Positions 11,147 to 24,150 of a stretch of DNA of 64,000 nt are shown here, piece after piece. Position 1 is the stretch's first letter, and every line of letters starts with the position of its first letter. The stretch is taken from the NCBI RefSeq assembly GCF_008831285.2, contig NC_045143.1:17398464-17462463 (forward strand). Direction: 5' to 3'. The notes beneath the pieces are model-generated. The model saw only the letters and a program-made list of their open reading frames with translations, searched no databases and was not told the origin of the DNA. Both the position numbers and the translations under genes were made by a program. The DNA is from Nymphaea colorata. Taxonomy: Eukaryota; Streptophyta; Magnoliopsida; Nymphaeales; Nymphaeaceae.

Positions 11147-11445
11147 AAGCATACCAACGGAGGAGAGAGGCGACGGTGCAGCGGAGAGGCAAGAGGCGAA
11201 CTCGTTCTAATGTGGTGCTGTGGTAAGACTGTGAGAAGGCAGGAGGGAGCAGGAGCTGCGGAGGAGGGTGATACAGCGCTCAAAACATCAACTCGAGCGG
11301 GTGAAATTTCACCCGCTCCCTTTTGGGTCAAACGGGTGAAAATTCACTCCGTTTGATGGATTTGTAATGGGACGGAGTGAAATTTAACCGGCCCGTACAG
11401 ATTTACCCCTCCCCAAGCTATTTCACGCGCCCATCAAACGGGCCG

Positions 11446-11812
11446 TAAGAGTAGGTAGGTTTGAGCACTTAGATGATGATCGCAAAATGTATCCGCGTAT
11501 CAAGCAAATGATTATGGGCGCCACGTGGCCGAAGCGTGAGGAGATCGACAGGATAAAGGAAAAAAGTGCTACCGGAAAAGTGCAAAAGCGGCGGAAAATA
11601 TCGCCATCGCTTATTTTCGGAATGGGTCTGAAGGTGACGTGATTATTTCTCCTCTGGGCTGCCAAAACCGGCGGCGATACCATCGCGGACGCTCGTCTCT
11701 CGCCAGCAGAAAACGTGATGCCGTCGATCGTCTGATCTTCTTTCCGGGAAGAGCCACAGAGACAGAGAGAAAGAGGGAAAGAGCGCCTGTCTGAGTTGCG
11801 AGGGGGCCCCAC
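11446..11812 (+). promoter_or_regulatory. JMJ30-type gene promoter and 5' leader
   Basis: All the DNA between the transposon end and the JMJ30-type start codon is 367 bp. It contains a palindromic G-box CACGTG at 11522-11527 and an evening-element-like AAAATATCG at 11595-11603 (the consensus ends in CT). A purine-rich leader lies just before the ATG. In Arabidopsis, JMJ30 is clock-controlled through evening elements. The assignment here is inference from position and motif only. Confidence 0.5.
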
Positions 11813-14800
11813 ATGGAGGCGGAGGGGCTAGCTAATCGGGCTCTCAACGCGGAGGGTGCAGGACTGCTGCGGAAGATCGCCGACGGTGGGGGGTTCGCGT
11901 TCGTGGCGGTGGCGGAGCGGGCGGAGTCCGGAGACGCCGGGGCCGCGGAGACCGCGCAAGAAATGGCGTGGGAGCAGCTCCACTCGGGCCCCTGGCACGC
12001 CGTCGAGCCAGTCTGGCGTGACGCCTACTCTCTCTCCTGCCTACACCTCGCTCGCATCCGTTACGCCTCTGGCGACATCCGGGCCGCCCTCCGCGTCCTC
12101 GACCTTGGCCTTCTTATGGGTGGGTCGCTTCTCCGGAGCGACCTTGACGACTCCGTGTCCGTCCTCTCCAAGCTGCCTGCAGCTGCTGGTGCTACGGCCG
12201 CAGGGGACTCCAACCGCTCCCCCTCTCCATCGCCAGGACGAGAGGATGCTGCTGACGACGGTGGGAGTCCGGCTTGCGCCGACTTCGCTGATGTATTGTC
12301 CATTCTCCTTTCTTTTCACACTGTTCTGGTTTCTTAGGTCATGATTTCTGCTTCTTCGGATTGGCGTGAATTCATGTTCCCAGGGGTAGGAAAATTAGAG
12401 TCAGTTCGAAACTGTTAAAAGTATTACTGAGATGTCCAAAATTTGCTTTCAATTTTTTTTTTCTGAAGTGCGTCTTAAGATGAAGTTTCTAGGACCTGTG
12501 AATAACGAGTAGGATTGAATTTTGAAATCCTACGACCCATATTCTTAGCTCAATTTCCTAAAATATCCGGTGGACCGGTTCCTATGGAGTCCCAACCAAT
12601 TTAATTGTCTTCTCGAACTTGTGGAGTTAAAGATTTCGATTGAATTTTGGAACTCTGGCAGTTCCGAAATCGAAACGGATATTTGGTCAAGCTGACCTTT
12701 GATTGCGTACTTGGTAACGGGACCGAATTGAAGTATGAAAGTTTTTATTTCCTCGGCATGCCAAAATTTTTCAGCTTTTCGCTCGAAGAGAGAAGAACCC
12801 TGGACTTTCTCTGGGTTCATGATTCAGTGGCCTCCAGTCGTCTGGTCCATATGGAATTGCAAATCAGTACAGAAAGCAACCACCTTGAGAAACACGTTAA
12901 TGCATTAGACGGGACATATTTGCCAGGCTAGTTATCCATTTGAATAATTATATTGGTGGACAATCAACGGAGTATATGGTTGTAGATTTGTTGGCGAGAA
13001 ATTAGTCTACTTGGTTAAATGAAGGCTAAACATTTAAAAGCAATGTAGTGAAAAGCGCTAGTATTAGCTTACTCACTGGTTTTACTTGACAATGTAAAAT
13101 GTCATTCGGATGATTTATTTCATTGTCAGCATGCCATCATTAGTGCAACACGTGAAGGCTGTCGAGGACATACATGGTTGTCAAGGACGTATATACGTGT
13201 GATTTCTATTGCAAACTTGTATATGACACAGGGTTGATCCGATCTCGGTTACTAGTCAAAACCTAGGAAGAGGTCTCCTAAATTCTCAAATAGTGATGTT
13301 TAAGACTTATCGAGAACAAGAATGTTGAATATGGTTTATCAATGGAGGGAAACACACTGTAAAGTTAGAACCAGCTTATTCAATGTTTTCGAATGGAAAG
13401 TTTTAGCTTCTATTTCAGAAGAAAAAGAAAAAAGGTTCATTGTTTATGAATTACAATTTACAGTAGCATAAGTATAGTTCAAAGAGATGAAGGGAGCAAA
13501 CGATTATACATATTTGAGATCATAGTATCTTGATTTCTCAGACAAAAGGCTAATGGGTAAAATGTTGGATACCCATTTTAGTTCTTGAATAGGGTTGAAT
13601 CTGTAACTATCTTCGAGTCCTTTACAGCTTTGATTTATCTTCGTTCTCTCAAATGGGTAGCCTTGCTGAAGAAGCCGCCTGGGCCAATCATTTGATTTCC
13701 TGTCCATGGTGGTTACAGTGCTCACATATTTTAAGTTCTCATTGACTGGTAGACCTGGATGGCCTTGTTCTTTGTAAAGGCTTACTACTTTTAGCTTTTC
13801 ACTGTTTCTAGCTTGTGATATTTTAATATCTTTGCCTTACAAATGCTGTGTTTTTTAAGGTGCTTCAAGTTCTTCCAGCTGGGTCGCTTTGTCGCAAGCA
13901 AATTACTAGGACAAATGCTTTGTCCTTGGAGGGATTCTTGTGTGATTATTTTCTAACTGAAACTCCTGTAGTAATGAGTGGTTGTATTGATCATTGGCCA
14001 GCATCCACTAAGTGGAAAGACATGAAGTATCTGAGATCTGTTGCAGGTGACAGGACAATTCCTGTTGAGGTACTTTCTGTTTCGCTTTTGCTTTCTTGTC
14101 CAGTGCACAGTTTGGATCTTGTGTTTCTCCATCCTGGTACTTTAATGCTTTTTGGGAGCTAATGAACTTTCATTAGCAGAAATAGAACTGAAGCAGTTTA
14201 ATTTTCCAGTGATTTTCATTTTATGTTTTTTTTATAGCCAAGCTGGAATAGCTGGGATTCAAACCTGAGATACCTCAGTTAAGAAGTACAACTCTTATTA
14301 ATTCATCTACTTTGTTTATCCCTGCTGAACTTGTTTATCCTGGTTGTCATTTGTACGTTCAAATTTCAGTAGATAGTTCTGAAAGAATATGGTCAAAGCT
14401 TTTGTGTGCAAATGGTGGCACCTGACTTGCACAAATATATTCATTTGCTCTATGCAACATGCTCATGTACTTCTTAATTATGTGGACTGTGTGCTTTTTC
14501 TAACATATATTACTGATCTTCCTTAGATGTAATGATGCTTCTGTGTTCAACTTGAAATGGAGAACAGTTACCATCATGTGCTGGTTTCAACTTTCATGTG
14601 ACCTGTAACTGATCTGTGGTCATACCATTATGTAGGTTGGAGATAACTATCTGGCCCCTGGTTGGAAACAGGAACTAATCACATTCAATCAGCTTCTTGA
14701 AAGAATCCAAGCCAATGGGAATAATTCTTCGGGTCCTACCTATCTGGCTCAGCATCCATTATTTGATCAGGTTTTAATTTGTTCAAACTTCTGTTTTTCT

Positions 14801-17664
14801 CAAATTCCAGTGTGTATCATATGATTCATCCATCACTTTATAATTTCATGGTTCTTAATTATATAACTATTGTAGATATCCGAACTGCGGAAGGACATAA
14901 TTATTCCTGACTATTGTACTGCTACTGGTGGAGATCTGAAGTCTGTCAATGCATGGTTTGGTCCATCTGGAACGGTCACACCACTGCACCAGGACCCTCA
15001 TCATAATCTGTTTGCTCAGGTATAATGAGGCCTGTGCAAACACATTGTCTAGTTTTGTCCTTGCATGTACATGTTCTTTGAAAAACTGTACCTAGGATGG
15101 TCTTGTATTCTAAGTTGCTGGGGAGTTACAGGCTGAGGATGTTCCTATGTTTCTACTGTTTGTTCTTTATGTTTGGTATTATTGTCCCACGCGTAGTCTT
15201 TTTGCATCATACTATTTGCTTCTGATAGTCAAAATCACAAACTGATGCTCTTCACCTTATGGAATAAGAAAGTGGTTTTCTTGGTAACCTGGAAACATTT
15301 TCTCTTCTCACTTTTGAGAGTAGTAGCCTGTTTGCGATACTGTTTCATGCCAAATCTTTTCTACTCAATGACATGAGCATGAATGTTCAAGTGAGCAATT
15401 AAACCAAATGAATTTCTATTTTCCTGCTTTATATTTTAGTAGAATCTTACTGCTAGCCAGAATTCATGATGACATGCTTTATGGTGTTATATGGCTTACT
15501 GGAAAATCCTGATGCAACATTTGCATATCTTTAGTTTGACCAAGTAATGGGAAAACCATTTCGAAGTTTGAAAGTTAGTTGCAGAGTTTTAAGAGACGCA
15601 CCCTATTGACAGGTTATCATAAGTTGTAAATGGTCTTCCGAGATGTAAATTGCACACTTGCACTTCATCGTGGTTTTCTCTATATGGTTGAATAATTCCT
15701 TAAACTGTGAGTTCTTCCCTTGGAAAGTCGAATTCATTTCCTGTGAAATCATGCACTTTGTCGTGAACTGTGGTTGCTGAAGAAATAGGAAAGAAGAAGA
15801 AATGAAGTGAGTCTATGTCAATAGTCAATATGATCTTATGGTACATAGACGAAAAACTGTCTTGATTCCTGTCCCATTTTCAGTGAATGGAGAGATGGGA
15901 TCTTCTACACCAACTGTTCTTCAGTATTCCTCAACTTCCAAGTATCTGAATCTTATGCCTTTCTTTGCTCTTTGTTTTTCCTTTCCTGTTGACTTCAGCA
16001 GATAAAGCTTGGTATGCCAAATCAAGCATGTTGGTTTTTTTGCACGTTCCAGTTTTTCTTTTCCAGTTGCTAGTTCATCCTTGTTAATGTTAGTTCCAAA
16101 CTTTTTTGGTAGTCAATGCTTTATGTGCTGTAGCTTGATGTCTTATTTATGAGTTATGTGGTACACTGAAGTCCGAGGAATGAAGCTTCAACGACTTCTC
16201 AAGTCAACTGCATACAATTGAGAGATGATTGATTTGGAAAGTGCTATTGTTATTTTAGGTGTACAACACCTTTGGAGGAAAATTTTCTTTGTAGTACGTT
16301 TTTATTGGATGTCTATAAACTATAAAGTTCTCACGTACAGTATTTTCCATTGATGATACCGTGAAATTTTCTAATGTGTTTTTGGCTACATGGTATCAAT
16401 GCCTGTGTAGGTGGTGATTTAACAGTTAGGGCAGTATCCTACTATGCATTTATGTATATCTTCAGGACCTGATCGACATTTTTTTATCATGTCCAGGTAG
16501 TTGGTAAAAAGTATATGAGGCTATATCCATCAAAGATATCTGAGGAGTTGTACCCTTTTGAAGAGTCTATGTTAAGCAACTCTAGTAAGGTAAGGTTTGG
16601 TGCCTCTTTAGCCATCCAAACATTAGCTTTTAGGCACTATACCTTTGTATTGCTGCTTCTCCATCACAAAACTGGTCTATAACCTTTTGTCAGTAGTAAA
16701 ATTTCTCATAATTTTATCTTCATATATGGCTGCTCATTGAACAGTCTCCTGATATCCACCATGCCTGTCCCCAATAATTTCCTTCACACTTGGCCACCTT
16801 TTCTAGGACATATGGCAAGGTGTACCTTATATCCACGATGGATGCATTTTTAGGTTTTCAATGGGGCTTTATGCCCTTCCATGAGTGTTTAATGGTCACT
16901 GATGGCACGCCCTGATGTAGCTTTTGTCTGGCTGCTGTGATGTTTTTTTCATGTGACCTGCAATAGGACAAGTGGGATCCGGATTAATATCTTTCTTGTG
17001 ACGTGAATGATGGAGAACCATGTGGCTTCTAGAATCAGAAAAGAAGAGAATGTTATTTCCATCGTATGAGCCCATTTTTTTCTCTGTATGTTTTTCTGAA
17101 CAGATTGTATGTTCTTGGTGATCATGATTGTACGATGCTGGTCGCTTAATGTTATAATTTTTAGATATTTCTGAGTTTTTTTAATTACTTTTGAATGCAT
17201 CTTCATCTGATAATGATGTGATAGTCACAGATCTTATGTTGTCATTAGGGAACTCTGAGAGGTAAGGGTAGCTTTGAAATTTTAAAGTATAAAGCAATAT
17301 GAACGGATAAATCTAAGATATCCCATTAGTATGAACATGTTAATGTTGCATTAACTATATGGTACCATGCTGAAGTTGTGGGAGATGATTTGTTTTGTTT
17401 ATTGTCTTCTGTCTTCTAATTCCCATACTATATATGTTTTTTGTTCCTTTTTATGATGTTTGACAGGTGGACCTGGATAATCCTGATTTTGCGGAGTTCT
17501 CCAAAGCAGAAAACCTAGATTTTACAGACTGCATATTAGAAGAGGGCGAGATGCTCTATATTCCACCTAAATGGTGGCACTATGTCAGATCCTTATCCAC
17601 CAGCTTCTCTGTAAGTTTTTGGTGGAGTGAGAACAATCCCACTAATTTTGAATCAGATCAGTAA
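11813..17664 (+). CDS. JMJ30: JmjC-domain protein, JMJ30/JMJD5 type (six exons)
   Basis: Exons: 11813-12292, 13860-14069, 14636-14770, 14876-15019, 16497-16589, 17467-17664. Every junction is GT-AG and every intron is phase 0, giving 419 codons, close to the usual plant length. The N-terminal helical region (about residues 50-120) has [20 protein letters not shown], typical of JMJ30. The JmjC fold runs from about 185 to the end. The 2-oxoglutarate/Fe(II) site is visible: His313 and Asp315 in LHQDPHHN, and His392 in [19 protein letters not shown] and [13 protein letters not shown] are family hallmarks. Family knowledge: nuclear dioxygenase linked to histone demethylation, circadian timing and thermal responses. 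The start was chosen because it is the first ATG after the leader and lies directly before the conserved N-terminus. No defect seen. Confidence 0.93.
12293..13859 (+). other. First intron of the JMJ30-type gene (1567 bp)
   Basis: Starts with GT after codon GAT and ends at a TTTTTTAAG acceptor. Apparent open frames inside (for example around 12650-12930) have no family signature. The fourth intron (15020-16496) is similarly long and holds no recognisable insertion. Confidence 0.8.
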
Positions 17665-18659
17665 CCATTTTGAACATGATTTCATTATTGGTATGGATGT
17701 GCATGTGTGTATGTGATGCGCGCACACAGTTATGAGCATGCCAGCAGATGGGTGAGCATTATGTCCTCAAATTAAGCTTTTGTAGATGTAACCTTGACAT
17801 ACAAAATGACCGAGTGCTTGATCTTAGATTGGTCAAACCTTTTCCCATCATTTTTGGCTAGCCAATATTAGCATCCGTTTCTTCTGGTTCCGATTCAATA
17901 GTATAATTGTTGTTGTCGTAGATCCTGTTTTGTGTGTATGATTGTGTGTAGAGTTGCAGAACTAGTTGAGTTGCATGGACTCAGGCTGAATTCACCAAAT
18001 CTCGGCTTCTAAGTCACATGGGTATGTGGGAAGCCCTGGGGAAGCGGGTATATGTGGTAGAATTGTGTCTTGCCTTTTGGGTACCATAAAACATAGGCTT
18101 TTAAGAGATTAAGCAGGTTATCAGTGTCCTCCTGTAACGCTGCTGACTGAGAATTTCCTGCTTGGATGCTTATACCGAACAACTTTTAAGGATAAAATAG
18201 CCTGTTAAATTTTGTGTTTTCCTCATGATTATGTTTATAATTTCCTGTTGAATTATATCCTTTTTGTACAAAAAGGTATAATTCGAGCAAGATTAGCTTT
18301 TTGTATGACACTATAGTGCATTTCGCCACTAACATTATTGAGTACTAACTATCCTTCGGTTTTTGGTGGATTATTGTGTATATACTTTGCCTGTCAAACT
18401 TTGTACCCACAATTTCGAAAATGGCATGTCCGGGTTCGGCACTGTCGTAGTCGTACTTGCACTTATGTGACATAGCTGGGCTAAAAGTTCATGGGTCATA
18501 CCGGAGCCTGCAGGTGGGAGTAAGACTGGTCTACTAGATGAATGGAACTCGAGCAACTTTTCTTGACCTTGGTTAGAATCCGTTAGGTAGGCCCTGAACT
18601 TGCAGGGAGATGCACTGAACTTCTGTACATCTTTCCGGGCGGCGGGTTTGTGTTACGCG
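17665..18659. other. 3' flank of the JMJ30-type gene, no further gene seen
   Basis: Contains the likely 3' UTR (TG-rich runs at about 17700-17720). No polyadenylation site can be fixed by eye and no second gene is supported. Confidence 0.45.
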
Positions 18660-18870
18660 TCATCCTGTATCAGAGGCGGAGTCAGGATTTTCTTTAGGGG
18701 AGGGCCGATAGTTCAACCTCTGGATTCGGGTAAGACCAAATTGAATTCAAATCTAAAAAATATATATGGTGTAATTAAAAAATTTAATTTTTCTCGATGT
18801 AATTTTTTTTTTCATTGACCAGGGTGAGGCCATGCCTTAGGCGGGCCCTCCCCTCCTTTGGCCCCTGTCC
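18660..18870. repeat. GCGGAGTC/GGCCCCT-type MITE-like repeat
   Basis: The left end has cagaggcggagtcaggattt and the right end has cgggccctcccctcctttgg, with a T/A-rich middle (18750-18815). It is the same end vocabulary as 6355-6550 and is noncoding. Confidence 0.5.
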
Positions 18871-21145
18871 TGTACAACTGAGAGGTGGTTGTTGGTCCGC
18901 TGGTTGCTTTCTCTTTTAAATGAGCTGCGACCGGTTTCAGTCTTTCGTTTTTGTCTCTGTGGTGCCTTTTGTTATACAGTAAACCAAAAGAATAATTCGC
19001 ATTGATTCGGAAAAGAATATTTCTGCTTTTATCGTGACTTGCTTCTTCTTGCCTCCATTGATTGCCACCATCACTGTTGTTGATGGCAGCCCCATCGCCA
19101 ACTCACTAATACCACAATTGTCGTGGCCATTATAATCGGTGTTTCGCAATGTTACTGTAGAGAAGTTGGTTGTCATCATATTTACCACAAATAAAAAGAG
19201 TAAAATATTTATTATTATTATTATTTATCCTTATAATTTAAGAATTAGTGTTATGAAAAGCCGGTTGTGAATCAAATGAGCGAACCTCTGCTGATTTGGT
19301 CAGACAGCATATTCACCGACTTTCAAAAATAAATTCTCCTGGCCGATTCGGATGATGGTGCCGACAACGCTGGAGATTCGCAGAATGCTGAAAATGTCGG
19401 GGGTTTGTGTGACGTCATTTTTCCGAATAGTACAGCGTAGCCGTCAAGAAAAGCCGCACCTTGGCCTCAAAATGAATGACTTATGCGCAATGATTTTGGT
19501 CAGGCAATCTCGTGGTCGTCTGATTCACCTTTTAGTCCGCATAAAGAAGAAAAAAAAGGCGACCAGAGTGCTTTTCATTTGAAGATTGGTTTTAACTGTA
19601 GGAAGAATTAAAACGAGTGTTGCCTGAGGTATTACTTGTACTGCCATCTTTGGGAAGCCAAAAAAAGAACACCGCAACGACAAAATTGATACTGTCATTT
19701 TCTTGGCCTTAAGTTAGAACAAAAAAAAAAAAGCATGGTAGATTGTGTTACAATGGTACTATCTTCCAAGAAAAATGTGTTGTGAAAATTAGGTTTATGG
19801 AGGGACGTCAAAGACTTTGAGGTACCAAAAGTAGGTATCCTCGAGGGATGGTAGGAAGGGTGGGCTTTCGGCTTTCTTCGTTGGATGGTAAGATGTATGA
19901 TGAAATATTCTTTCTACTTACTCAACAAGAGTTAGAGTGTTTGAGAACATGAATAAAAGATTGACGTTTCTCTATGAGGGGTTATTCACTTTCTTTTGAA
20001 AAGCTAAAAACTGAGTTTCTTACCAACCGAATTTCGAACATCATCGACACATCCTTGCGCATGGATTTGGTGGGTGTCACCTAAACATATGATTTTTCTC
20101 ATTGAAAGTAGAGCTGAAAAAACAAATGCTTCCTTCTACACAACATATTTCAAAATAGCTGAGCCAAACGCTCGTATGAAAGATACCAAGTTATGGAAGG
20201 GGCTGCCTTCTTTCTGCTTTCGACATCACCAAAACATAATGACAAGCACCCTCCCTCTCTGTCATGGATCTGGATCTAATTTTATCCAAATAAGATTTTT
20301 TAAATCTATTGCACCGAAACTTAAAGTTGGATGCGGCCGAGGATCAGCAAATCGGGGGCGTGAAATCTGAACAAACATTTAAGGAAAAAAAAAAAAAAAA
20401 GCAACGGTCAAACAATGAAATATAAGGGCAGAGGGGTGGAGGTTTCGGGCCAAACCAAAAGCCCATGTTGATGTCCCACAACCCATCAACATCATTGCCT
20501 TCCCATGTGGCCACCTGCTGCTGTTCCAGTTCCTCGTGGACCTCTCTCGACCCGACCCGGACGAATCGGCAAACAAAAAAGTCGGGCACAAGAAACATCC
20601 ACTTCTCGTCTTCTGGTTCTCAAATATGAAAGGACAATTGTCCCCCACTTGGGGCATCAAACGGGGGAAACTTTTCCATCTTTTTCGTCGATTATGGGCT
20701 CCACAAGGCTGGTCGGACCAAAAAGATACCTGACTTATAAAATCGTATGGGAGTAAAAATCTATACTAAGTGTTAAAAATCATGGATTTTAAGTTTGAAT
20801 GAAAAATGTCCGACCTTAAATTTGTAGATATGAAATATCACTCAAATCTACGATAAGCAAACACACCCGATACTTTACAATATCAAGATTCGTTCTAAAT
20901 ATTTTTATAGAGGAAAAAGCTTGTAAAGCGACCAAGTAATTGAATTTTATGAGACAAATAACTTTTACAACATTGAATGCCTTTTAAATCGTAGCCGTTC
21001 TGCCAAAGTAGGGCCGAATATGCCCTTCTACGCGGTGGGCGATTCCAAACAATCACATAAGTAGGCGAAATTCGAAGCGAATCTCCAAATTTACCCCCGA
21101 GAAAGTAGTATCCCTTCCTGAGCTATTTCACGACATGTTCCACCC
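18871..21145. other. Intergenic, no gene supported
   Basis: Mixed composition with several short open frames on both strands (for example about 20345-20760) that overlap each other and show no domain signature. A poly-A run lies at 20384-20400. I see no convincing gene. Confidence 0.4.
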
Positions 21146-21149
21146 AAAT

Positions 21150-21288
21150 TGAAACCCCACGTTGCCACAGGCGTTGCTTATGCAGGCGCAGCCAGCAGCA
21201 TAGCAGCCATCCATCGGCCATCCGTCCATCCAGCCGCCAAATTCGGCGTATCAGGTGGTCGGATCCGTTCACAAGGTCGCTGGACAAG
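21150..21288 (+). other. Possible 5' UTR exon of the plastid MDH gene
   Basis: A GC-rich island in AT-rich surroundings ends in ACAAG|GTATTTTATCC, a reasonable donor at 21289. CT-rich DNA typical of plant leaders follows. Acceptor-like AG sites occur at 28300-28301 and 28310-28311, just before the MDH ATG. Plastid MDH genes can have a leader intron, but a 7-kb one is speculative. An unrelated noncoding transcript or TE leader is equally possible. Confidence 0.25.
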
Positions 21289-22679
21289 GTATTTTATCCT
21301 CGTGATTATTCTTTTGCCCCTGGAGGATCTCGCCGGATCCCTCTTCTCTCTCTGTTTTTTCTTTTAGTTCTCTGCATTTCCTCCTTCTTCGGGCGGAATT
21401 CGCTGGATCCGTATTTTGCGTTTAGGTGCTTTTTTTATCTTCCTCTTCTGTGGTGGCTAATGGCTATTATTGTTATCACTTATGAATATTAGCTTTTTAT
21501 TAATATTAGTTTCTTTTCTTTGTTATTTCTTCTTCTTCTTCGATCATCTCCTTGTTTTTGTTTCTCCTTTTCTTCTGATTTTTGTTCTCCGTTGTTGTTA
21601 TTATTTATCATTGGGCCGTAAGCTATTACATCGTTCATAAGTTTTCCTGCCTTTTCCATTTTCCTGTCACCGAGTGGTTATCCAAATCGTCAAGCAAGGT
21701 ATGCCAGTGAATCTGTTATCTTGAGGACACCTCAAGATCTAGAACCACCAGATTTCTTTAATGCACCATAAGTGGCCTTCCATGTTGTTCACCATGTTTC
21801 CTTGAACTTGGCTAATCGGAAACCGAATGGTTTGTAGATGTACTGACGCTATTTCATTCAGCCAGAGGCAAGCGAGTCAAGCTCATTTTCTTTTGTCTAT
21901 ATAGGGAATCTTTCGTTTTCCTGATATTTTAGAAAAGCACCAAAGAATTTTATCGTAAATTTCGGAACGTTAGTCTTTTAAGACACGACTTTTTGGTTGT
22001 GTGTTTATGGCTATGGGTTCCCTTTGTCATGTCAAAATATTATTGATAATGAATATCAAAATTTAATTACTAATAGCCTAATATGTCGTCTGATATCTGT
22101 AAGTCTGAGAATTTACGTTTTGTAGGTATCTATTTTTTGTGTTTTTGAAGCTAGGGTTTCGTGGGTTCATTTTTTACCCTTCCTTTGTAAATCTTGATTG
22201 TTTTTATTGGGTTTCTTCATGTCTATTTTTCGTTTTGAGCTGTTTTATTTCTGCTTGTTTCAATTTTGGCGTTTGATTGTTGCCGTGAAAATCGATTTGA
22301 ATCGATTTCTGATCTGTGACGCTGTAACAGATTTCTCCGTTCTGCTGTTTTATATTTGATATTTTTGAGCTGCATATGCATATCAAAAGCAGAGTTAGGA
22401 CTTAGGAACCGTTTGACTGCCTGTTACTTTCCTGTATGTGACTATATTTTCTGTTCCACGTTGAACTGTCTATATTTTTTGTTTTGATTCATTTGATGGG
22501 ATTATATGTACGAACTGTGAAATGACTTATTGTGTATGAATTTTGCTTTAATTTTGAACATTTGCCTTACCACCATACCCATATTTTCTAAACATTCCAT
22601 GTTTGGGGCATCGCAGAACCAGCTCCCGAACCCATATCGGAACCCGTGTAATTTAGGACTTTTCCCTCGTCTAAATTAA

Positions 22680-22830
22680 ACATAGTTACAAATATTGTGT
22701 TTTTGTCTAAAAAAACGCGAAAAAATTATTAGCCCAAAAAAACGAAAAAAAGGGCAAAAATACAAAAGACACGTAAAAAAACGCGTTTAAAATGCGTTTT
22801 TTCACGTCTTTTTATTCTTTCAATTTTTTT
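22680..22830. repeat. A-rich inverted-repeat element with acgcgttt arms
   Basis: A near-perfect palindrome centred near 22788 pairs gacacgtaaaaaaacgcgtt with the reverse complement of tgcgttttttcacgtc. Further aaaaaacgcg and agccc/gggca words lie to the left. It resembles the aaaacccg element at 3477-3612. Confidence 0.5.
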
Positions 22831-22849
22831 TTCAAGTTGGTGGCGTCAA

Positions 22850-23190
22850 GTGTAATATTTGAATATTGTAATGACAAAAGGGGAAAAGATCGTTAAGAAA
22901 CAGGTCGACCTTCACCGCCTAAGACTGAGGTCGAGTTCTTTTGGGCATCATTCGTTCTCTGTTTTGGGAGGTTCAGTTCTCTAGGGTATTAGATTTGGTG
23001 AAAACTGAAAGCTTGAGAAATTTGGGGATTTTTTGCCTCTGCTGAACTGCTGCTGAGCAACATTGTTCCGACGGCTGCTGAGCAACATTTTTCTCTATCT
23101 CCCTTAGTTTCTCTCGATTGCTCTGCTGGATTTCCACACCACCGGCAGTTCTCCCCGTCTCTTTCGCTCCTTGTTTTGCTATAACAGGTA
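22850..23190 (+). other. Leader-like segment ending in a donor-like site
   Basis: Pyrimidine-rich DNA with a repeated ctgctgagcaacat word (about 23048-23092) ends in ATAACAG|GTAGTTTATA at about 23186. It looks like an untranslated exon plus donor, either of the following MDH transcription unit or of a transposon. No ORF. Low confidence. Confidence 0.2.
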
Positions 23191-24029
23191 GTTTATACTT
23201 TTTTTTTTGTCTTATTTTGATAGGAAAAATTAGCTAAACATAATGTCCTCTTATTGACGCTATTTGTTGTTGTATGTTTTTTAATCATTTTACCCTTTTA
23301 TTAACGTTGTTTTCTGCCTAGTTCTTTTTGTTCTGATGGTTAAGGGCTAGTTCTTTTGGTTCTGCTGTTTAGAGGGTGGTCTGGCTTGATTTATAGTTTT
23401 TTTACCATGTTATTAACATTGCTTTTTGTCGGGTTTTGTTAATTCGGTTTTGCATAAGGGTTATACTCGTATAATGTTATATATGTTTGGCGACTTTTCT
23501 ATAGTTCATAAATCATAACTTACTATGCTTATTTATTTATTATTGTTAATTATTATGTACATTGCTCTTTATTTTATTTATCCCTAATTTTTAGGATTTT
23601 TTTAAAATTTACTGTTTTTTTTTTCTGTTTCCTTTCAAGCTCGCCTTATTATACCCGAAAAAAACCTTGCCACTTAAAACTCCAAAATGATATTTGTGAA
23701 TATGGTCTACAATACAAAAGGCCTTTCCAACAATGAAACAGAGGGGAGGATAATGTCACACATTATTATGGTGGAATAAACTGATCCCACTTGGCTTAGA
23801 AAAATTTTGTTCCCCCTTTGCCTGATCCAGACCAAGAGGAATTTGTAATTTTCCTTTTACTGTTATCCTTGTCCTTTTAAGTTCTCAAGGTTCTTGCTGG
23901 TATGTTGATTTGCTCCCTTTTTATCTTACCTATCTTTATTTTTTATAACCACGTCACATGGGCACACCTGTCTGTGTGCTTCGCCCACATTGTTGTGGTG
24001 CTGTTGCATGTGCTGATTGGGTATGTCAA
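23191..24029. other. AT-rich DNA, no gene seen
   Basis: No recognisable coding or structural feature. Confidence 0.4.
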
Positions 24030-24031
24030 GG

Positions 24032-24150
24032 TTCAAAGGAAGAAGAAGAAAAATGAGGGGAGGACATAGGAGGTGAGGAGGAGGAGAAGGAGTAGGAAGA
24101 AGTAGAAGAAGAAGAGGAGGAGGAGGAGGGCAAGGAGAAGGAGGATAATA
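24032..24150. repeat. Polypurine tract of about 115 bp
   Basis: Almost uninterrupted A/G on the + strand, built from gaggag and gaagaa words. The complementary strand gives a low-complexity Pro/Leu-rich open frame that is best explained by the repeat. Confidence 0.7.

Larger units (their letters stand above)
9212..11445. mobile_element. PIF/Harbinger (Tourist-type) non-autonomous element carrying a PPR fragment
   Basis: The left end reads gggcccgtttgatgggtggg and the right end, reverse-complemented, cggcccgtttgatgggcgcg. The match extends about 27 bp with three mismatches. Each end is flanked by TAA (9209-9211 and 11446-11448), the usual 3-bp target duplication of PIF/Harbinger elements. No transposase is visible inside. 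The interior holds a decayed PPR gene piece on the minus strand, a tandem duplication at about 9464-9512, and rearranged inverted and direct repeats at 10826-11146. This fits a gene-capturing non-autonomous transposon. Two adjacent smaller elements could give a similar picture, but the matched ends and flanks favour one unit. Confidence 0.65.

Noticed and set aside
11856-12344. Second-frame 162-codon ORF over exon 1 of the JMJ30-type gene
   Set aside because: GC-rich exon shadow; the frame that joins in phase 0 to exon 2 and carries the conserved N-terminus is the real one.
12545-12931. Possible gene in intron 1 of the JMJ30-type gene
   Set aside because: Overlapping frames on both strands, no domain, and no splice-supported partners.
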